Of a stretch of DNA of 64,000 bases, positions 42,451-50,964 are shown one piece after another. Source of the stretch: Streptomyces sp. NBC_01689 (GTDB lineage: Bacteria > Actinomycetota > Actinomycetes > Streptomycetales > Streptomycetaceae); contig NZ_CP109592.1 of NCBI RefSeq assembly GCF_036250675.1, positions 2,852,001-2,916,000 of the forward strand, read 5' to 3'. Position 1 is the first letter of the stretch. Each line of letters opens with the position of its first letter. The notes beneath the pieces were generated by a model that ran no database searches, had not been told where the DNA came from, and saw only the letters and a program-made list of their open reading frames with translations. Made by a program: the position numbers and the translations under genes.

Positions 42451-44832
42451 TTACGTGCCGGTGAGGTGCTCGGGCCGTACCGGCGTCCGGTTGAGCTCCA
42501 GCCCCGTCGCGTTCCGGATCGCCGCGAGGACGGCCGGGGTGGACGACAGGGTGGGGGCCTCGCCGATGCCACGGAGCCCGTACGGGGCGTTTGCGTCGGC
42601 GAGTTCGAGCACGTCGACCGGGATGGTCGGCGTGTCGAGGATCGTGGGGATCAGGTAGTCCGTGAAGGAGGGGTTGCGCACCTTCGCCGTGACGGGGTCG
42701 ACGATGATCTCCTCCATGACGGCGATGCCGAGGCCCTGGGTGGTGCCGCCCTGGATCTGGCCGATCACCGACAGCGGGTTGAGTGCCTTGCCGACGTCCT
42801 GGGCGCAGGCCAGTTCGATGACCTTGACCAGGCCGAGTTCGGTGTCGACCTCGACGACGGCGCGGTGGGCGGCGAACGAGTACTGGACGTGGCCGAAGCC
42901 CTGTCCGGTACGCAGGTCGAAGGGTTCGGTCGGACGGTGCCGCCACTCGGCCTCGACCTCGACGGCCTCGTCCTCCAGCACGTCCGCGAGGTCGGCGAGG
43001 ACCTCGCCCGCGTCGGTGACGACCTTGCCGTCCTCCAGCAGCAGTTCCGCCGTCGCCCAGGCCGGGTGGTAGGTGCCGAACTTGCGCCGGCCCCGCTCCA
43101 GCACCTTCTCGCGCACCAGCTCGCAGGAGTTCTTGACGGCACCGCCGGTGACGTACGTCTGGCGTGACGCGGACGTCGAACCGGCGCTGCCCACCTGGGT
43201 GTCGGCGGGGTGGATGGTCACCTGCGCGACACCGAGCTCGGTGCGGGCGATCTGCGCGTGGACGGTGACGCCGCCCTGGCCGACCTCCGCCATCGCGGTG
43301 TGCACGGTCGCGACCGGCTCACCGCCCACCACCTCCATGCGGACCCTGGCCGTGGAGTAGTCGTCGAAGCCCTCGGAGAAGCCGACGTTCTTGATGCCGA
43401 CGGCGTAGCCGACACCGCGGACGACGCCCTCGCCGTGCGTGGTGTTGGACAGGCCGCCGGGCAGCTGGCGCACGTCGGCCCCCTCGGAGCTCTCCCACTG
43501 GCGCTCCGGCGGCATCGGCATCGCCTTGACGCGGCGCAGCAGTTCGGCGACCGGGGCCGGTGAGTCGACGGGCTGTCCGGTCGGCAGCAGGGTGCCCTGT
43601 TCCATCGCGTTGAGCTGCCGGAAGGCGACCCGGTCCATGCCGACCGCGTCCGCCAGCTTGTCCATCTGCGCCTCGTAGGCGAAGCACGCCTGGACGGCGC
43701 CGAAGCCGCGCATGGCGCCGCAGGGCGGGTTGTTGGTGTAGAGCGCGATGGCCTCGATGTCGACGTTCTCGACGACGTACGGGCCGACGCTCAGCGAGGA
43801 GGCGTTGCCGACGACCGCCGGGGAGGCGGAGGCGTAGGCGCCGCCGTCCAGCACGATACGGGCCTTCATGTGCGTGAGCTTGCCGTCCTTGGTCGCCCCG
43901 TGCTCGTAGGACAGCTTCGCGGGGTGCCGGTGGACGTGTCCGAAGAAGGATTCGAAGCGGTTGTAGACGATCTTGACGGGCTTGCCGGTGCGCAGGGCCA
44001 GCAGGCAGGCGTGGATCTGCATGGACAGGTCCTCGCGGCCGCCGAAGGCGCCGCCGACGCCGGAGAGCGTCATGCGGACCTTGTCCTCGGGCAGGCCGAG
44101 GACGGGGGCGATCTGCTTGAGGTCGGAGTGCAGCCACTGGGTGGCGATGTACAGCTCGACCCCGCCGTCCTCGGCGGGGACCGCGAGACCGGACTCCGGG
44201 CCGAGGAAGGCCTGGTCCTGCATGCCGAAGGTGTACTCGCCCGTGACGACGAAGTCGGCCTTCCGTGCGGCCGCCTCGACGTCTCCGCGGACGATCGGCT
44301 GCCGGTGCACGATGTTGGGGTGCGGAACATGGCCGATGTGGTGGTCGTCGCGGCCCTCGTGGACCAGGACCGCGTCCGGCGCGGTCGCGGACGCCTCGTC
44401 CGTGATGACCGGCAGCTCCTTGTAATCCACCTTGATCCTGGCGGCGGCGCGGCGGGCGGTCTCCGGGTGGTCGGCGGCGACGATCGCGACGGGCTCGCCG
44501 TGGTGGCGGACCTTGCCGTGCGCGAGGACCGGGGTGTCCTGGATCTCCAGCCCGTAGGTCTTCACGGCGGTCGGCAGGTCGTCGTAGGTGAGGACCGCGT
44601 AGACGCCGGGCTGCGCGAGGGCCTCGGAGGTGTCGATCGACACGATCTCGGCGTGGGCGACGGTGGAGCGCAGGATCTGGCCCCAGAGCATGTCCTCGTG
44701 CCACATGTCGGACGAGTAGGCGAACTCGCCGGTGACCTTGAGGATGCCGTCCGGGCGGAGCGTGGACTCGCCGATGCCGCCCTTGGACTCGGTACCCTGC
44801 GTGATCTTGGTGGGTGTGCCGGTGGTTCCCAT
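42451..44832 (-). CDS. Xanthine dehydrogenase, molybdopterin-binding subunit
   Basis: 793 aa from ATG 44832, 2 bp after the 2Fe-2S subunit stop. Oxidises hypoxanthine/xanthine to urate together with the two subunits encoded just upstream. Molybdopterin-site motifs: GVGGAFGGREDLSMQ, CGAMRGFGAVQACFAYEAQMD, EVGQGGVTVHAQIARTELG, and the catalytic-Glu region YGLRGIGEAPTLSSTPAVLAAI. The opening KGGIGESTLRPDGILKVTGEFAYSSDM is typical of actinobacterial XdhB. Subunit letter names differ between organisms, so no symbol is given. Needs XdhC for cofactor maturation. Confidence 0.95.
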   Translation of the reverse strand: MGTTGTPTKITQGTESKGGIGESTLRPDGILKVTGEFAYSSDMWHEDMLWGQILRSTVAHAEIVSIDTSEALAQPGVYAVLTYDDLPTAVKTYGLEIQDTPVLAHGKVRHHGEPVAIVAADHPETARRAAARIKVDYKELPVITDEASATAPDAVLVHEGRDDHHIGHVPHPNIVHRQPIVRGDVEAAARKADFVVTGEYTFGMQDQAFLGPESGLAVPAEDGGVELYIATQWLHSDLKQIAPVLGLPEDKVRMTLSGVGGAFGGREDLSMQIHACLLALRTGKPVKIVYNRFESFFGHVHRHPAKLSYEHGATKDGKLTHMKARIVLDGGAYASASPAVVGNASSLSVGPYVVENVDIEAIALYTNNPPCGAMRGFGAVQACFAYEAQMDKLADAVGMDRVAFRQLNAMEQGTLLPTGQPVDSPAPVAELLRRVKAMPMPPERQWESSEGADVRQLPGGLSNTTHGEGVVRGVGYAVGIKNVGFSEGFDDYSTARVRMEVVGGEPVATVHTAMAEVGQGGVTVHAQIARTELGVAQVTIHPADTQVGSAGSTSASRQTYVTGGAVKNSCELVREKVLERGRRKFGTYHPAWATAELLLEDGKVVTDAGEVLADLADVLEDEAVEVEAEWRHRPTEPFDLRTGQGFGHVQYSFAAHRAVVEVDTELGLVKVIELACAQDVGKALNPLSVIGQIQGGTTQGLGIAVMEEIIVDPVTAKVRNPSFTDYLIPTILDTPTIPVDVLELADANAPYGLRGIGEAPTLSSTPAVLAAIRNATGLELNRTPVRPEHLTGT

Positions 44833-44834
44833 GG

Positions 44835-45413
44835 TCAGACCGCCTCGGACTGCCGGGCGGCCGCGAGGCGGACCGCGTCCATGATCTTCTCGTATCCGGT
44901 GCAGCGGCAGAGGTTGCCGGAGAGCGCCTCCCGGATGTCCGCGTCGGTCGGGGTCGGGTTGCGTTCCAGCATCTCGTCCGCGGCGACCAGCAGGCCCGGC
45001 GTGCAGAAGCCGCACTGGACGGCGCCGGCGTCGATGAACGCCTGCTGGACAGGGGAGAGTTCGGTGCCCTCGCCGGTATGCGAGTCCTGGCCCTTGGCGC
45101 CCCAGCGCCTGGCCTCGTCCAGCGACGTGCCGCACGGCCCCGCTGCCGTCCCGCAGGAACGCCGCTGGGCGTACTCCGCGAGCCCCTCGACGGTGACGAC
45201 CTCGCGGCCCTCGGCCTGACCGGCCGCCACCAGGCACGAACACACCGGCACGCCGTCCAGGCGGACGGTGCAGGAACCGCACTCGCCCTGTTCGCAGGCG
45301 TTCTTGGAGCCGGGCAGGCCCAGCCGCTCCCGCAGCACGTACAGCAGCGACTCGCCCTCCCACACGTCGTCGGCTTCCTGCGGACGGCCGTTGACCGTGA
45401 AATTGACGCGCAT
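44835..45413 (-). CDS. Xanthine dehydrogenase, 2Fe-2S subunit
   Basis: 192 aa; ATG at 45413, sharing one base with the FAD-subunit stop (TAATG). Plant-ferredoxin-type cluster C-x4-C-x2-C plus a distal Cys in NACEQGECGSCTVRLDGVPVCSC, and the second [2Fe-2S] helical domain QCGFCTPGLLVAADEML...GNLCRCTGYEKIM. Between the two domains lies a ~40-residue insertion (SCGTAAGPCGTSLDEARRWGAKGQDSHTGEG), which I recall as usual in Streptomyces homologues. It transfers electrons from the Mo site to FAD. Confidence 0.95.
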   Translation of the reverse strand: MRVNFTVNGRPQEADDVWEGESLLYVLRERLGLPGSKNACEQGECGSCTVRLDGVPVCSCLVAAGQAEGREVVTVEGLAEYAQRRSCGTAAGPCGTSLDEARRWGAKGQDSHTGEGTELSPVQQAFIDAGAVQCGFCTPGLLVAADEMLERNPTPTDADIREALSGNLCRCTGYEKIMDAVRLAAARQSEAV

Positions 45414-46300
45414 TACGCGACTCCCTCCGTGGCGGCGGCGCCGCGGTACGACTCCCAGGTCCAGGTCAGGGTGCGGCGGGCCATCACGCCGACCGCGTGG
45501 CGGCGGTAGCTCGCCGTGCCCCGGACGTCGTCGATCGGGTTGCAGGCGGCGGCGCACAGGCCCGCGAACTGCTTGGCGACGGACGGGGTGATGATCCTGC
45601 CGTTGTCCCAGAAGCCGCCCTCGTCGAGCGCCGCGTTCAGGAACTCCTCGGCGGCCCCGGCCCGGACCGGGGTCGGCGCGGCGGAGCCGATGCCGGTGCG
45701 CACCGTGCGGGTCGCGGGGTGCAGGGCGAGACCGAAGGCGCACACCGCGATCACCATCGCGTTGCGGGTGCCGACCTTGGAGTACTGCTGCGGGCCGTCG
45801 GCCTTCCTGACGTGGACGGCCCTGATCAGTTCGTCGGGGGCGAGCGCGTTGCGCTTCACCCCGGTGTAGAACGCGTCGATCGGGATCAGCCGGGAGCCGC
45901 GTACCGACTCGGCCTCGACCTCGGCGCCGGCCGCGAGGAGGGCGGGGTGGGCGTCCCCGGCCGGGGACGCGGTGCCGAGGTTCCCGCCGACTCCGCCGCG
46001 GTTGCGGATCTGCGGGGAGGCGACGGTGTGGGAGGCCAGGGCGAGGCCGGGGAGCTCGCCGCGCAGGTTCTCCATGATCTGGGTGTACGGGACGGAGGCG
46101 CCCAGACGCACGCTCTCCCCGCCGACCTCCCACTCGCTCAGCTCACCGATGCGGTTCAGGTCGAGGAGGTACTCGGGCCGACGGTGGTCGAAGTTGATCT
46201 CAACCATCACATCGGTGCCCCCCGCGATCGGCACAGCGGTGGGGTGCTCGGCCTTCGCGGCGAGCGCCTCCTCCCAGCTGGCGGGGCGAAGGAAGTCCAT
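45413..46300 (-). CDS. Xanthine dehydrogenase, FAD-binding subunit
   Basis: 295 aa from ATG 46300; the frame continues upstream, but the conserved start MDFLRPASWEEALAAKAEHPTAVPIAGGTDVMVEINF fits here. FAD motifs: AVPIAGGTDVMVE and ASPQIRNRGGVGGNLGTASPAGDAHPALLAAGA. First gene of the xanthine dehydrogenase operon. It faces pucR across a 333-bp region, and all three subunits are translationally coupled or nearly so. Confidence 0.94.
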   Translation of the reverse strand: MDFLRPASWEEALAAKAEHPTAVPIAGGTDVMVEINFDHRRPEYLLDLNRIGELSEWEVGGESVRLGASVPYTQIMENLRGELPGLALASHTVASPQIRNRGGVGGNLGTASPAGDAHPALLAAGAEVEAESVRGSRLIPIDAFYTGVKRNALAPDELIRAVHVRKADGPQQYSKVGTRNAMVIAVCAFGLALHPATRTVRTGIGSAAPTPVRAGAAEEFLNAALDEGGFWDNGRIITPSVAKQFAGLCAAACNPIDDVRGTASYRRHAVGVMARRTLTWTWESYRGAAATEGVA

Positions 46301-46450
46301 GAGTGGCTCTCTTCTTCTTCGTCGAAGGTCGTATCGATCAAGCCAGATCGTGTGCGGCGGCCCCGGCTCGTTCATGAGATGTTCACGCGGATCGAGGCCA
46401 GTACACAGGCCTGTCCTCCACCGGGGTCAGTCACCGAAACCATGAAGGAG

Positions 46451-46489
46451 TTGGCTGGCCAGGGCACTCATCTTGTAGATTCATATGAA
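46451..46489 (+). promoter_or_regulatory. Candidate pucR promoter and 10-bp palindrome
   Basis: -35 TTGGCT (46451-46456), 19-bp spacer, -10 TAGATT (46476-46481), overlapped by the palindrome TTCATATGAA (46480-46489). The whole 46301-46633 divergent region is gene-free and must also hold the xanthine dehydrogenase promoter, for which I see no clear -35/-10. Confidence 0.4.
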
Positions 46490-46633
46490 CGGGAGGCGTC
46501 AGTAACCTCTCCGGTTTCCCAGTGAAACACCCAGCACCTGCCGGGACCTGGGAATACGGCTCACGGGCGCGTCCGCCCGGAGCCCACCTTCCGGTCCATC
46601 GTAGATTTCGAGACAAGAACGGCGGCGACGAGA

Positions 46634-48307
46634 ATGCGGCTGCGCGCACTGCTGGACACCGACGCGCTGGGCCTGCGCCTGCTCGGCGGCGAGGGCGAGC
46701 TCGACCGCACCGTGCGCGGCGTGATGACCACCGACCTCAAGGACCCCAGCCGCTATCTCTCGGGCGGTGAACTGGTCCTCACCGGTCTCGCCTGGCGGCA
46801 CGGCGCCGCGGACTCCGAGTCCTTCGTACACATCCTCGCGAGCGCCGGGGTGACGGCCCTCGCCGCGGGCGAGGCCGAGCTCGGCGCCATCCCCGAGGAC
46901 CTGGTCCTGGCCTGCGCCCGGCACCGCATGCCGCTGTTCGCCGTGAACGAGTCGGTGGCCTTCGCGACGATCACCGAGCACGTCGTACGGCAGGTCTCGG
47001 GCGAGCGTGCCGGGGATCTGGCGGCCGTCGTGGACCGGCACCGGCGGATGATGACCTCCGGCCCGGCGGGCGGCGGACCCGACGTGGTCCTCGATCTCCT
47101 CGGCTCCGACCTGGACCTGCGGGCCTGGGTGCTGTCGCCCACCGGACGGCCCGTCGCCGGCTCGAAGCTCGCGGGGGCGGCGCCGCCCGCCGACGTGTGC
47201 GCCCGGCTGGCCGCCGAGCACCTGGCGGCCCTGCGCACCGGGCGTCGCGGCCCGTACCGCGTCGTGGTCGGCGCGACGGCGTACTCCCTCTTCGCGGTCC
47301 GGTCGTCCGGACGGTCCGCGGGCGCGGGGCGCGACGTGCGCGAGACGGTGCTCTCCGACTGGCTGCTCGCGGTCGAGGCGGACGCCGGGGACTGGCCCGC
47401 GGAGCGGCTCGATCTGCTCCAGGGGGTCACCCAGCTGATCGCCGTCGAACGCGACCGCCGGGACGCGGCACGCACGGTACGCCGGCGCCTCGCGCAGGAG
47501 GTCCTCGAACTGGTGCAGTCGGCGGCCGCGCCCGCGGAGATCGCGGCCCGGCTGCGGGTCGCCGCGCCGGTGCTGCTGCCCGGACTCGGCGCGGCCCCGC
47601 ACTGGCAGGTGGTGGTGGCCCGCGTCGAGTGGGACGGCGGTGCGATGGACGGCGGGCCGGTCGCGCAGTCGCTCCTGGAGGAGATGCTCGTCGACCCGCT
47701 GACGACCGGCCCCGACCACGCGGACCGCATCGCCGTCGCCCACGCGGACGGCGAGGCCATCGCGCTCGTCCCCCTTCCGGCGGTCTCCTCCGAGCACGAC
47801 GGTTCGGAGACCGGACTGCTCGCGGACTCCCTGCTCGCGGCCGTCCGCGATCCGCTGACGGCGGGCCTGAACGACGACGGACGGCTCACCCTCGGCGTCA
47901 GCGCCGCGGTGCACTCGGCGGAGGGGCTGCGCGGCGCCCTGGAGGAGGCCCGGCACGCGCGCCGGGTCGCCGCCGCCCGCCCCGGCCGGGTCTGCGCGGC
48001 CGGACACCAGGAACTGGCCTCCCACGTCCTGCTGCTGCCCTTCGTGCCGGACGACGTGCGCCGGGCCTTCACCGCCCGGCTCCTGGACCCGCTGCGCGAC
48101 TACGACCGCCGCCACCGCGCCGAACTGATCCCCACCCTGGAGGCCTTCCTCGACTGCGACGGCTCCTGGACGCGCTGCGCCGCCCGTCTCCACCTGCACG
48201 TCAACACGCTGCGCTACCGGGTGGGACGTATCGAGCAGTTGACGAGTCGGGACCTGTCACGCCTGGAGGACAAGCTCGACTTCTTCCTGGCCCTGCGCAT
48301 GAGTTGA
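46634..48307 (+). CDS. pucR: PucR-family transcriptional regulator of purine catabolism
   Basis: 557 aa from ATG 46634 (weak GAGA site). The N-terminal PucR domain MRLRALLDTDALGLRLLGGEGELDRTVRGVMTTDLKDPSRYLSGGELVLTGLAWRHG includes the ligand-binding block seen across the family. The central GGDEF-like CdaR region leads to the C-terminal helix-turn-helix EAFLDCDGSWTRCAARLHLHVNTLRYRVGRIEQLTSRDLSRLEDKLDFFLALRM. It lies divergent from xanthine dehydrogenase and is its likely regulator, probably responding to an intermediate such as allantoin. Confidence 0.94.
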   Translation: MRLRALLDTDALGLRLLGGEGELDRTVRGVMTTDLKDPSRYLSGGELVLTGLAWRHGAADSESFVHILASAGVTALAAGEAELGAIPEDLVLACARHRMPLFAVNESVAFATITEHVVRQVSGERAGDLAAVVDRHRRMMTSGPAGGGPDVVLDLLGSDLDLRAWVLSPTGRPVAGSKLAGAAPPADVCARLAAEHLAALRTGRRGPYRVVVGATAYSLFAVRSSGRSAGAGRDVRETVLSDWLLAVEADAGDWPAERLDLLQGVTQLIAVERDRRDAARTVRRRLAQEVLELVQSAAAPAEIAARLRVAAPVLLPGLGAAPHWQVVVARVEWDGGAMDGGPVAQSLLEEMLVDPLTTGPDHADRIAVAHADGEAIALVPLPAVSSEHDGSETGLLADSLLAAVRDPLTAGLNDDGRLTLGVSAAVHSAEGLRGALEEARHARRVAAARPGRVCAAGHQELASHVLLLPFVPDDVRRAFTARLLDPLRDYDRRHRAELIPTLEAFLDCDGSWTRCAARLHLHVNTLRYRVGRIEQLTSRDLSRLEDKLDFFLALRMS

Positions 48308-48361
48308 GGTCACGGGGTGGTGAGGCGCGTGTCGCCGAGTGGCACCCCTGTCGCACGACTT

Positions 48362-48377
48362 TGTGAAATCCTTCACC
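48362..48377. promoter_or_regulatory. Rex/CRP-like dyad upstream of the TPR gene
   Basis: TGTGAA-ATCC-TTCACC. It matches the redox-sensor Rex operator (TGTGAAC-N4-TTCACA type) at most outer positions and also the TGTGA-N6-TCACA CRP consensus except for the last base. It lies 80 bp before the GTG start at 48457. Which factor binds, if any, is inference. Confidence 0.45.
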
Positions 48378-48456
48378 CAGCCCCTTGGCCGGGTGCCGCG
48401 ATCCGTGCTGAGATGCCACCACTCAACAGCTCAATGGCGTGCTCGGGGAGGGCAAC

Positions 48457-49230
48457 GTGGCGCATACCGCCATGTCTGGTTCCGGAACGAACGCAGGGGA
48501 CGATCCACTCCAGACCGCGGTATGGCGGCTGCGCTCGCGAGCCTGCTGGGTCGACGCGGCCGCGCTGATCCAGCCCCTGACCGCCCAGGCCTCGCTGCAG
48601 AGAGCCTCGCTGCTCGTCGAGCGGTGCCTGTACACCGAGCAGGGCTGGGCGGAGGCCGAGGACGCGCTGCGCACCGCCGAGGCGGTGGCCCGCAGCGACG
48701 ACGAGCGGGGCGCCGCGGCCTGCGAGCGCGGACAACTCGCCTACGCCGCCACCCTGCTCGGGGTGCGCGACCGGGCGGACGAGGCACGGGCCGCACTCGG
48801 CCGGGCCGCCGCCCTGATCGCCCCCGGGGCCCCGGGCCGGGCGCTCCTGGACTTCCGGCGCGGGCTGCTCGCCGAGAACCTCGCGCAGTCCCCGCAGGCC
48901 GCCCGCGCCGCGTACCGGCGCGCCCACGCGGGCGCCTCCGCCCTGGGCGACCCGCTGCTGCTCTCCTTCACCTGGCGCCATCTGGCCGGACTCGCCCTGC
49001 GCGAGGGTGAGTTGGCGGAGGCACGGCACGGCTTCGGCGAATCCCTGCGGATCCGCGAGGAGTTGGGCTACCTGGTGGGAACCGCTCCTGCCCTCGCGTC
49101 CCTCGCGGACGCCGAGACCGAACCGGAGGCGTCCCGGCTGCGGGCGGAGGCGGGCCGGCTGTTCCGGCTCCTCGGAGGCGTACCGACCTGGCTGGCACGG
49201 CAGTTGACGCCACCCGCGGCGACCGCCTGA
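48457..49230 (+). CDS. Tetratricopeptide-repeat protein
   Basis: 257 aa from GTG 48457 behind GGGGAGGG; an upstream in-frame GTG (48439) has no site. The sequence is all-helical with TPR-like A-x2-L/A-x7-A periodicity: AEAEDALRTAEAVARSDDERGAAACERGQLAYAATLLG, ADEARAALGRAAALI, AARAAYRRAHAGASALGD, AEARHGFGESLRIREELGYLVG. It resembles small Streptomyces TPR proteins of unknown function, probably a scaffold or part of a signalling complex. A Rex/CRP-like dyad precedes it. Nothing in the neighbourhood fixes its partner. Confidence 0.75.
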   Translation: MAHTAMSGSGTNAGDDPLQTAVWRLRSRACWVDAAALIQPLTAQASLQRASLLVERCLYTEQGWAEAEDALRTAEAVARSDDERGAAACERGQLAYAATLLGVRDRADEARAALGRAAALIAPGAPGRALLDFRRGLLAENLAQSPQAARAAYRRAHAGASALGDPLLLSFTWRHLAGLALREGELAEARHGFGESLRIREELGYLVGTAPALASLADAETEPEASRLRAEAGRLFRLLGGVPTWLARQLTPPAATA

Positions 49231-49412
49231 CCGGGCGGTGTCCGGCGGGCGGGCGTACGGGACCGGTCCCGCCCGCCGGACACCGACGGCACGCACGGAG
49301 CGCGGCGATGCCGTGACCTGGCCGACAGGGCGGGTGGGGCGTGCCGCGCGTGCGGGGCGTGTCGCCGTTGGGTCCGGGCGCCGCGACTCCGGCGTGATCC
49401 GGAAGAGAGGCC

Positions 49413-49715
49413 CTAGCCCCTCTGGACCGCCGACAGCAGGTCGCGTACGAACGTCCCGACGGTGGTCCGGAGTTCGGGGTCGTGGGCCACGTGGACGACC
49501 GCGGCCACGGCCAGGAGGAGGAGCAGGAGACCTACGCGGCCGCCGCGCCGGGCGCCCCGGACAGGACCGTGGGACGTGGGGCGGTGCGGACGGGACGCGC
49601 CGGTGTGACGGGCCCGCGCCCGGTCGTGCAGCTCCTGGTGGTGCCGTACATGGTTCTGATGGATCCGGTGGGCCTGCTGGGCCTGTTGCCTCGCCTGCCA
49701 GGACGGGTCGGGCAT
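49413..49715 (-). CDS. Small single-pass membrane protein
   Basis: 100 aa from ATG 49715, with GGGGGAG 6 nt upstream. The N-terminal half is highly polar, rich in Gln, His and Arg (MPDPSWQARQQAQQAHRIHQ); one hydrophobic helix follows (VGLLLLLLAVAAVVHVAHD), then a short tail. The good ribosome site and codon bias support a real gene. I do not recognise a family. Function unknown. 49231-49412 upstream of its stop is GC-rich and empty. Confidence 0.65.
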   Translation of the reverse strand: MPDPSWQARQQAQQAHRIHQNHVRHHQELHDRARARHTGASRPHRPTSHGPVRGARRGGRVGLLLLLLAVAAVVHVAHDPELRTTVGTFVRDLLSAVQRG

Positions 49716-49896
49716 CGGTGTCTCCCCCGGTACTCGGTCGGCTCGCGCCGTGTACCGGTGGGCACGCGGGCCGGGTCGTCGGGGTTCCCCTCCGGGCGAC
49801 TCGCGACCGGGCCCGTACGGAGCCGTTACGTCCAGGCCCGGAACGTCACGTACCGGCCGTCCGGGGACGCCGTCGCCCGGGTCCGCGCGCCGGGTC

Positions 49897-50808
49897 TCAG
49901 GCGCCCGTGAAGTGCTCGCGCACGAGGGACTGCACGACCGGCAGGTCCTGGACGATCAGGGCCTCCAGGAGGGCGGTGTGCTCGGCGGCGTCGGCGACCA
50001 GGTCGGCGCGGCCGCGGGAGACGGGACCGCCGACCAGCGGCCACTGGGCGCGGCGGTGCAGGTCCTCGGCGATCTGCACGAGCTGGGCGTTGCCCGCGAG
50101 GGCGAGCACGGCGCGGTGGAAGGCGCGGTCGGACTCGGCGTAGGTGGCGCGGCAGCCGGTGGACGCGGCCCGCACCGTGGCCTCGGCGAGCGGGCGCAGC
50201 TCGGACCAGCGCGCGGCGGACACCGTGCGGGCGAGACGGAGCATCACCGGGACCTCGATGAGCGCGCGGATCTCGGCGAGTTCGGCCAGTTCGCGGGTGC
50301 CGCGCCGGACGACCCGGAAGCCCCGGTTCGGCACCACCTCGACGGCGCCCTCCAAGGCCAGTTGCTGCATCGCCTCCCGTACCGGCGTCGCGGACACGCC
50401 GAACCGTTCGCCGAGCACGGGCGCCGAGTACACCTCGCCGGGGGCGAGTTCCCCCTCGACGAGCGCGGTGCGCAGGGCGGCGAGGATCTGACCGCGGACC
50501 GAGGTGCGCTGGACCACCGGCCGTGCGCTCGGCGTACGGGCGGGCGGGTTCTCCCCGGGAGGGCGCACGGGAGCGGGCGGGAGAGGCGTCTCGCTGTGGG
50601 TGTGCTCACCGCGGGCCGCCGCGCCGACCGTGGACGCGCCCGCGGCGACGTCGCGGTCCCGGCCTCGCGCCTGCCCGCGCTCCGGCCCGCGTTCCCGGCC
50701 GCGCTCCGGTGCCCGGGACTGGGCGGGGACCCGGACGGCCGCGGTACGCGGGTCGGGGGCTCCGTGCCCGGTGGCGCCGTGCGTGTCCAGCGAACCGGTC
50801 TGCTCCAC
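49897..50808 (-). CDS. GntR-family regulator, FadR/FCD subfamily
   Basis: 303 aa from GTG 50808 (GGAGG 4 nt upstream). About 95 residues of Arg/Pro/Ala-rich low complexity precede the winged helix: VRGQILAALRTALVEGELAPGEVYSAPVLGERFGVSATPVREAMQQLALEGAVEVVPNRGFRVV. The C-terminal FCD helical domain has ALIEVPVMLRLA, DRAFHRAVLALAGN and EHTALLEALIVQD, including the acidic and His residues that bind a metal/effector in this family. The effector is unknown. The unusually long N-terminal tail may instead mean a start closer to VVQRTSVRGQIL. Confidence 0.9.
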   Translation of the reverse strand: MEQTGSLDTHGATGHGAPDPRTAAVRVPAQSRAPERGRERGPERGQARGRDRDVAAGASTVGAAARGEHTHSETPLPPAPVRPPGENPPARTPSARPVVQRTSVRGQILAALRTALVEGELAPGEVYSAPVLGERFGVSATPVREAMQQLALEGAVEVVPNRGFRVVRRGTRELAELAEIRALIEVPVMLRLARTVSAARWSELRPLAEATVRAASTGCRATYAESDRAFHRAVLALAGNAQLVQIAEDLHRRAQWPLVGGPVSRGRADLVADAAEHTALLEALIVQDLPVVQSLVREHFTGA

Positions 50809-50896
50809 GGGGCCTCCTCCGGGCTTGGTGGTACTTGGGCGTCAATGCGGCGGTTGTCACCTGTCCGTCAAGCACCATAGGCGCACACGGCCCCAG

Positions 50897-50937
50897 TTCA
50901 AACATCCGGAATTACGGGTAAGGTAAGCCTTACCTGT
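50897..50937 (+). promoter_or_regulatory. Iron box (DmdR/IdeR) overlapping a promoter
   Basis: The 19-bp site TAAGGTAAGCCTTACCTGT (50919-50937) has perfect AGGTAA-GCC-TTACCT arms and agrees with the actinobacterial iron-box consensus at 13 of 19 positions by my count. It overlaps a possible -10 TAAGGT (50919-50924) with TTCAAA (50897-50902) 16 bp upstream. Iron repression of the downstream gene is expected. Confidence 0.85.
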
Positions 50938-50964
50938 CAACGATCGTGAAGCGGTGGTCACCGG

